From positions 1 through 11,512 of the forward strand of contig JAFGTO010000217.1 of the NCBI GenBank assembly GCA_016934095.1: 11,512 nt of DNA, written 5' to 3'. Each line of letters starts with the position of its first letter. Position 1 is the stretch's first letter. A model generated the notes under the pieces. The model did no database searches. It was not told where the DNA came from and worked only from the letters and a program-made list of their open reading frames with translations. Below, in pieces: positions 7,555 through 11,512 of this stretch. The stretch is from Candidatus Glassiibacteriota bacterium (GTDB lineage Bacteria; Gemmatimonadota; Glassbacteria; GWA2-58-10). The translations under genes and the position numbers were made by a program.

Positions 7555-8718
7555 TCACTTGCCGCCGGGCAGGCGGCGGTAGAGTATCGCTGACTGCAGG
7601 GCGACAGAGACGACCAGTAACAGGGCGCACATCAGGTAAGGGGACTGCAGGTTCCAGGTCGCCGCTACAAACCCGCCGGCCAGCGGGCCGCCCATGATCC
7701 CCATGCCGATGAAAGCCTCGTGGACACCGGTGCGTGTGCCTGTGCCCGGCGGCCTGCTGGTGCTGTAATAGATACTCGCCGTGTACGTGAAACCCGCGCA
7801 GAGCCCGATCAGGAACATGGCCGCAGCGAAGCTGAAGAGGCTGGCGCCGAGTCCCAGCAGCAGGGTGCCTGGCAGCACGATAAGCTGCATAGCCAGGTAA
7901 GTGAGGCGCTTGTACTGCCAGGTGTGCCAGTATTTGACCAGGCCGAACATCAGGAACTGCCCGCCGTGCAGCAGGGCCAGCATTAGGCCCAGCATGGCCT
8001 TGCCCATCTGGTCGTTGTCCAGCACGAACTTAGGGAAAAGCATCTTAACCGCGCTCAGGGTAAAGACCAGGGTGAAATTCGCCACCCAGCCGGAGATCAG
8101 CAGCCTGTGCCAAAGGACCCTTTCCTGGGAGCCTCTGTGCGCCAGGTAGTCCTCGCTGGAGCTTTTGATTGACCCTTCGGATTCGGAGAGGGTCGAGTTG
8201 ACTGCCAGGATCAGCAGGTTGATCAATGCGGCCCAGGAAAAAGGCAGCACTGCGCTGGCTACGGTCAGGTAGCCGCAGACCAGGTGGCCGATGATAAAGC
8301 CCGAGCTCCAGGAAATGCAGAAATTGCCGAGAGTGGCGGTCAGGCTGCGGCGGTGGCTGCTGTCGGCCAGGAGAGACTGCAGCGGCGGCCAGAAGAACCC
8401 CTGTACCCCGTTGAAAAGCCCGTAAAAAAGGTACAGGTGCCAAAGCTCGGTTGCGCGCGACAGCCCCAGGCAGCTCGCCGCAGCCACCAGCACGGAGGTC
8501 TGGGACAAGAGCTTGCGCGAGAGGCGGTCGCTCAGCATACCTCCGAGCAGGCAGGTCAGCGTGTAGCATGCAGGTCCGGAAGCGCCCAGTATACCGAGCT
8601 GCACGGGTGTCGCGCCCAGCTCCACGGCGTAAACCGCCGCTGCGCCGATCACGAAAGCATAGACACAGTCCATCAGGAAACTGGAAAGATAGATGCGATG
8701 CCTGTTGCGGAGTTTCAT
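7555..8718 (-). CDS. Major facilitator superfamily (MFS) permease
   Basis: A 387-residue protein, near the lower end of MFS length, with about 12 hydrophobic helices in two bundles split by a polar loop at about 174-203. MFS motif A is clear after helix 2: GGMLSDRLSRKL at 59-70 with Asp64 and Arg68. It is expected in the inner membrane as a secondary transporter or exporter, and the substrate cannot be read. It lies 142 bp downstream of the HDOD gene and 152 bp upstream of the STT3-like gene, all on the minus strand. A good promoter lies upstream, so it may be transcribed independently. ATG 8718 is taken because the first helix follows directly; the nearest GAGG lies only 1 nt from it, so the ribosome site is weak. 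Past its stop the minus strand has a T-rich run (about 7535-7553) without a clear hairpin. Confidence 0.88.
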   Translation of the reverse strand: MKLRNRHRIYLSSFLMDCVYAFVIGAAAVYAVELGATPVQLGILGASGPACYTLTCLLGGMLSDRLSRKLLSQTSVLVAAASCLGLSRATELWHLYLFYGLFNGVQGFFWPPLQSLLADSSHRRSLTATLGNFCISWSSGFIIGHLVCGYLTVASAVLPFSWAALINLLILAVNSTLSESEGSIKSSSEDYLAHRGSQERVLWHRLLISGWVANFTLVFTLSAVKMLFPKFVLDNDQMGKAMLGLMLALLHGGQFLMFGLVKYWHTWQYKRLTYLAMQLIVLPGTLLLGLGASLFSFAAAMFLIGLCAGFTYTASIYYSTSRPPGTGTRTGVHEAFIGMGIMGGPLAGGFVAATWNLQSPYLMCALLLVVSVALQSAILYRRLPGGK

Positions 8719-8763
8719 GCCTCGAGCGACCTTATTAACAGCGCCGGGGAACCGGAAAAAAGT

Positions 8764-8792
8764 ATAATATATCTTCAGGGCGATTCAGGCAA
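8764..8792 (-). promoter_or_regulatory. Sigma70-like promoter for the MFS gene
   Basis: On the minus strand TTGCCT (8792-8787) and TATTAT (8769-8764) are separated by exactly 17 nt, matching 4 of 6 and 5 of 6 consensus positions. The -10 lies 45 bp before ATG 8718. This is a by-eye consensus match only. Confidence 0.45.
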
Positions 8793-8838
8793 TACGGCCG
8801 GTGGGGTGGGGAAAGCGGTAAATTGGAATGAGGGCGCA

Positions 8839-8872
8839 GCCCGGAAGCCGGCCTTACGGCTTATTGCCGGGC
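8839..8872. terminator. Inverted repeat at the end of the HDOD gene, possible terminator
   Basis: Outer arms GCCCGG (8839-8844) and CCGGGC (8867-8872) stack on inner arms AAGCCG (8845-8850) and CGGCTT (8857-8862), leaving a 6-nt loop and an ATTG bulge. It overlaps the HDOD stop codon (8861-8863). In the gene's direction no T-tract follows, so intrinsic termination would be inefficient; RNA 3'-end stabilisation is possible. Confidence 0.4.
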
Positions 8873-9757
8873 TTTCTCCCCTCTGTATCCCCCGATGGAA
8901 AGCAGGACTTCGCTATGCTCCAGGACAGCTTTTATCTGCGGCAAAATCCGCTCTTCGGCATCGGGAGAAAGGCCCAGCCTCTTCCAGGCGGTCTCCGGTA
9001 TTTGCCCGTCGAGGCCCTCGCCTACTTCACCGATCTTGTGCTTCATGCAGAGATTGTCCACCAGGTAGATCAGCCGTGATAATTTCTTCGTGGCCTCGGG
9101 AGCGGCATCCGGCTCGTGGTGGAAGCGCACACCCTGGACGATAGTCAGAGGGAGGCCCCAGCGCTCGAGCAGGGCTGCGGCGATCTGGGCATGGTCCAGC
9201 CCGATATTTTGCCTCTCGAGCTTGATTATGTCCTTATTTTCAGATTCGGTGTTATTTTCGGGCATAATATGCTGGTGCACCTCCGGCAGGTAGTTGGCGG
9301 TGACCCAGCGCCCCAGGTCGTGCAGCAGGCCGATCACGTAAAGCTGGTTGCTGTTCTCAGTGACCATTCCTGCCGTCGAGTTGATCAGTTCCATTCCGGA
9401 GGCTACCCCGATGGAATGGCTGAAAAACTGCGGCGGGTCTATCATGTCGAAATTCTTATTCACCAGGTATTCCACTATAGCTAGGGCCATCACCATTTTG
9501 CGGATTTCCTGGAACCCCAGGCGCATTACCGCATCCTGGATACTGCTGAACGTGCGCCGGGCACCGTATAATGCAGAGTTGGCCAGTTTCAGGACCATGC
9601 TGGTAATCGCCGGGTCTTCCGAGATTATCCGGCTGATACGCTGGATCTCCGGCTCTTCTTCGTTGAGAGACTGCTCGAGCACCAAGGCTACACTGGAGAT
9701 CGTAGGCAGTTGTCTTACATTCAGCAATTGATCGATCAGTTCCGGCAGTGTCAACAT
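8861..9757 (-). CDS. Stand-alone HDOD-domain protein
   Basis: A 298-residue protein that is almost entirely one HDOD (HD-related output) domain. The N-terminus LPELIDQLLNVRQLPTISSV is the classic HDOD opening; ISEDPAITSMVLKLANSALYG (47-65, with FSSIQDAVMRLG after it) is the usual next block; and GLLHDLGRW with His146-Asp147 keeps an HD pair, with further histidines at 114, 189, 213 and 214. HDOD proteins generally act as signalling or regulatory modules, often in chemotaxis, motility or cell-cycle control, and a catalytic role is rarely shown. There is no receiver, GGDEF or EAL domain. ATG 9757 is chosen over the longer in-frame ATG 9802 because AAGGA lies 8 nt upstream and family members start at this point. 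It leads a same-strand row with the MFS and STT3-like genes, though a promoter lies between it and the MFS gene. Its partner is unknown. Confidence 0.88.
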   Translation of the reverse strand: MLTLPELIDQLLNVRQLPTISSVALVLEQSLNEEEPEIQRISRIISEDPAITSMVLKLANSALYGARRTFSSIQDAVMRLGFQEIRKMVMALAIVEYLVNKNFDMIDPPQFFSHSIGVASGMELINSTAGMVTENSNQLYVIGLLHDLGRWVTANYLPEVHQHIMPENNTESENKDIIKLERQNIGLDHAQIAAALLERWGLPLTIVQGVRFHHEPDAAPEATKKLSRLIYLVDNLCMKHKIGEVGEGLDGQIPETAWKRLGLSPDAEERILPQIKAVLEHSEVLLSIGGYRGEKARQ

Positions 9758-9765
9758 GTCGATTG

Positions 9766-9770
9766 TCCTT
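9766..9770 (-). promoter_or_regulatory. Shine-Dalgarno site for the HDOD gene
   Basis: AAGGA on the minus strand with an 8-nt spacer to ATG 9757. It decides against the ATG at 9802, which would add 15 residues unlike the family. Confidence 0.55.
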
Positions 9771-10020
9771 TTAAACCTGGCTGAGATAGAAGAGATGATC
9801 ACAGTCGCTGCTGCCTGGAGCTGTCGCTGCCGGATAACCAGAACTCAACCGGAGATGCAGAAAATCGGGCGGCGATACCGGGCGGTAATCCTGAAACTTT
9901 TTTACGTAAATCCCCGAAAATCATGATTCATAATCCGTTAAGCAACAACCGGAGTCCGATCCTGGCGCTGATAAAATATAACGGCTCTTGAAATTTATCC
10001 AGTAATTATTGCAGTTTGAG

Positions 10021-10047
10021 GGGCGTTGAAAAAAGACCTCAACGCCC
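10021..10047. repeat. 9-bp stem hairpin
   Basis: GGGCGTTGA (10021-10029) pairs perfectly with TCAACGCCC (10039-10047) over a 9-nt loop AAAAAGACC. An alternative pairing TTGAGG (10015-10020 region, with 10021) against CCTCAA (10037-10042) competes with it. Neither side has a clean T-tract, and there is no gene just upstream on the plus strand, so a terminator role is doubtful. Confidence 0.5.
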
Positions 10048-10071
10048 TGTGGTTTAATCTATTGTTTCATG

Positions 10072-10191
10072 GGCTGTCAAGGGCAAGGCAAGCCGTTTCC
10101 CAGGTAACTGCAAAATATCGAGTGTGTTATGCGATTATTGCTCCCTTGCCGCATGTTGTTGTCCCAGGAGTGGAAACGGCCCTTGACAGCC
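10072..10191. repeat. 120-bp element bounded by 12-bp perfect inverted repeats
   Basis: GGCTGTCAAGGG (10072-10083) matches CCCTTGACAGCC (10180-10191). After a 9-nt bulge on the left only, a second pair GCCGTTTCC (10092-10100) and GGAAACGGC (10172-10180) continues the stem, sharing one base with the outer arm. The interior of about 71 nt holds a direct CCCAGG repeat (10099-10104 and 10163-10168) and no ORF. It could be a small MITE-like element, or a transcribed RNA with a long closing stem. The function is not known. Confidence 0.55.
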
Positions 10192-10231
10192 ATATTCCCT
10201 AAGAAGTTTGTATTTTTCGACATGCTTTTAG

Positions 10232-10381
10232 ACCGGATTATTCACAAATTAACGTAACGCTCGTAGGGGCAGACCCCTGTGTCTGCCCGCTTTGTAAGAA
10301 ATTATAATGTTCAATGGGCGCACACAGGGGTGCGCCCCTACAAAAAAACGTACAGATTCCATTTTCATGAATAATCCCGGT
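10232..10381. repeat. 150-bp nested palindromic element, MITE-like, with twin hairpins
   Basis: Outer arms ACCGGATTATTCA (10232-10244) and TGAATAATCCCGGT (10368-10381) are inverted with one extra base. Inside, a 26-bp arm at 10263-10288 is inverted at 10316-10341 with 22 of 26 matches. Each arm is itself a hairpin: GGGCAGAC / GTCTGCCC with loop CCCTGT, and GGGCGCAC / GTGCGCCC with loop ACAGGG. The four mismatches between arms come in pairs that keep each hairpin intact, and the two loops are complementary. TAG flanks both outer ends (10229-10231 and 10082 units later at 10382-10384), a possible 3-bp target duplication. This is non-coding. It resembles the GTAGGGGC-ended dispersed repeats seen in many environmental bacterial genomes. 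Confidence 0.65.
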
Positions 10382-11429
10382 TAGAACTAATACTGTTCAT
10401 ATAAGCAGTTTTATGTGATTTTCAATGTTCAACTTATGAGGTAATGGCCTGGAGCTTGGACGTATATGGTAATTACTCATTTTACGTTTCAGGCCTCGAT
10501 AGTTTCGTCTTCCCCGGCTTGAGACTACTCGTTCTTGGAGAATTTCGTCTAATACGGCTTCATGAAACATTTTTCTCTCCTGAGGGGGGAATAGAAACGA
10601 AACGTGGTAATTTTCTTCGAATGACCCTGACGGCATGTATAAACGAGAGAGTGTCCGGGTCAGTATCCTCTTTCAGGGCAGCTTCATGCATCAGCCCGCG
10701 GATTGCATAATGAGCCAGCAGAAAACCATAGAACTCTTGTTTGACCAGTGCGGGCGTCTTACTGCGCAGCACGATTTGAGAACCACGCAGATGAGTTTTG
10801 AGCTCGTCAAAAGCTGTTTCTATTTCCCAGCGCTCATGATAAAGTGCACCCAGTTCCCGGGCCGGAGCTTTCTCAGGCTCCAAGATAGTAGTGAACAGGC
10901 GATAAAAGGATTCGGCCCCGGAGATGCCTTCTAATGTGTACTCAATCACCCGAACCTCAACTCCATTTGTGTTGTGCCGTCTGTCGCGTAATGTAGGATA
11001 AATCAGGCTCAGATATGAGCCATCCGTATAACATTTAAGACGAGGCAAAGAAAGATTTTTCTTTACACGCCACAACAAGTCAGCTCCTGTGGATCGAGCT
11101 TGCTCCCACAACTCGAATCCGAAAAAGCTCCGGTCAGCCAGACAGAGCATACCAGGCTTAAGGTTCGGCAGAACATTTTTACTCATGGTTATCTCACCCG
11201 TGGGGTAAGGCCCCATGCGCGTGCCAAACAAAACATGCGTTCCATTTTCAACCAGAGAGACAAAGCGCAACTGCGGATAGGCGCTTCTCCCACGGCTGGC
11301 GCCAGGACGTCCATAGGCCTCAAGGTTCTCGTGTGTGTCTGCTATGTCCAGTGTGCTGCCATCCAGGCTTACCAAACGCCATTTATGGTACCACGCTCCT
11401 TTTGTCCTTTCATTGGCGATTGGTTTCAC
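10382..11429 (-). mobile_element. Remnant of an IS4-family insertion sequence
   Basis: The decayed transposase defines it. Its 3' end lies between the transposase's final stop (10397) and the nested palindromic element that ends at 10381, so little or no terminal repeat remains visible on that side. The 5' end is lost at about 11430. No pair of terminal inverted repeats can be drawn within the window. Confidence 0.65.
10397..11429 (-). pseudogene. IS4-family DDE transposase, N-terminally truncated and frameshifted
   Basis: An open frame from GTG 11429 to a stop at 10560-10562 gives 289 residues of an IS4-type transposase. The RNase-H-like core is present: Asp23 (SLDGST), Asp99 (LADRSFFG) and the signature Tyr197-x2-Arg200-x3-Glu204-x6-Lys211 (YHERWEIETAFDELK). 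A TGA sits directly before the GTG, and the region that precedes the first Asp in this family (from memory, over 100 residues) is missing; the sequence upstream shows no match to it. Near the end, after PPSGEK, the frame breaks at five A (plus-strand T 10570-10574). The proper continuation MFHEAVLDEILQERVVSSRG is found one frame over and runs to a stop at 10397-10399. One extra A explains this. It should not make an active transposase by itself. Base composition is more AT-rich than in the genes to the left. Confidence 0.88.
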
Positions 11430-11512
11430 TCAGTAGTGTCCCAACGTTGAGCAAATAAAACGTTGCAACTGTGTTAAATAAAAGAGAATACGCGGTTTTT
11501 TGACCTGCATCG
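11430..11512. other. Foreign sequence abutting the truncated transposase, possible end of another insertion
   Basis: From 11430 outward no minus frame encodes the expected transposase N-terminus, although homology is good right up to VKPIANERTKG. The stretch contains TCAGTAGTGTCCCAACGTTG (11435-11454), with the 8-bp palindrome CAACGTTG and a related CGTTG a few bases on. Start-of-element sequences with GTAGTGTC are familiar from insertion sequences, so a second element inserted in, or recombined with, the first one is plausible. It is cut by the right edge. Confidence 0.35.

Larger units (their letters stand above)
9758..10396. other. Gene-free, AT-richer intergenic region with several inverted repeats
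   Basis: No convincing coding region is seen on either strand here. The composition is visibly more AT-rich than the genes to the left. Apart from the leader of the HDOD gene, it holds two perfect 10-bp palindromes, TTTACGTAAA (9901-9910) and AATCATGATT (9919-9928), a hairpin at 10021-10047, a long-range inverted repeat at 10072-10191 and a nested palindromic element at 10232-10381. No tRNA or known riboswitch was recognised. It looks like a landing zone for small non-autonomous elements next to an insertion sequence remnant. Confidence 0.6.

Noticed and set aside
8284..9144. Plus-strand open frame spanning the HDOD and MFS genes and their gap
   Set aside because: It runs antisense across two well-supported genes and has no recognisable domain.
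10263..10341. CRISPR-like repeat pair
   Set aside because: Only two copies occur and they are inverted, not direct, with a single 27-bp gap. There are no cas genes.
10232..10381. Intrinsic terminator of a neighbouring gene
   Set aside because: The hairpins are doubled and nested within a further inverted pair, and no gene on the plus strand leads into them. The A-run after 10341 would give a T-tract on the minus strand only ahead of, not after, the stem.
10570..10574. Programmed frameshifting in the transposase
   Set aside because: The needed change is +1, not the common -1 slip; IS4 elements normally use one frame; and the gene is already truncated. Decay or a sequencing error is simpler.

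Overview
The window is a GC-rich bacterial chromosome segment (positions 1 to about 9800) that passes into a more AT-rich, repeat-filled and mobile-element-damaged stretch (about 9800 to 11512). No rRNA, tRNA or taxonomic marker is present. A large lipoprotein with a PKD domain and a GH105-type hydrolase, a Fe-S aldo/keto reductase, an STT3-like membrane glycosyltransferase with TPRs and a stand-alone HDOD protein would suit an environmental, polysaccharide-using bacterium. Something near the FCB superphylum is a guess from gene content, not a demonstrated placement.

Layout. (1) 1-2286, minus strand: an incomplete lipoprotein-type glycoside hydrolase running off the left edge, with a GATase-like N-terminal domain, a PKD domain, a GH88/GH105 (alpha/alpha)6 domain and the start of a second GATase-like domain. 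(2) 2287-2486: a divergent control region holding a perfect 16-bp palindrome and a partial second copy of its core. (3) 2487-4822, plus strand: an aldo/keto reductase with two C-terminal cysteine clusters, then a short Old-Yellow-Enzyme-type flavin oxidoreductase that also ends in a Cys cluster; they look like a two-gene redox unit. (4) 4829-9757, minus strand: in order of transcription, an HDOD protein, an MFS permease with its own recognisable promoter, and an 857-residue STT3-like GT-C protein fused to TPRs. It converges on the redox unit with 6 bp between stop codons. (5) 9758-10396: no genes, but three separate inverted-repeat structures, the most striking a nested double hairpin with compensated mismatches and complementary loops. 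(6) 10397-11429, minus strand: an IS4-family transposase remnant lacking its N-terminal part and frameshifted near its C-terminus. (7) 11430-11512: sequence foreign to the transposase, possibly the end of another insertion.

How the genes may work together: the hydrolase probably processes unsaturated uronyl oligosaccharides at the cell surface. The divergent reductase pair could act on a related or unrelated small molecule; only adjacency suggests a link. The STT3-like protein and the MFS permease are membrane proteins without a substrate that can be read from sequence. No CRISPR array, phage module or clear defence system is visible. The most unusual material is the palindromic DNA at 10021-10381 and the STT3-like/TPR fusion.
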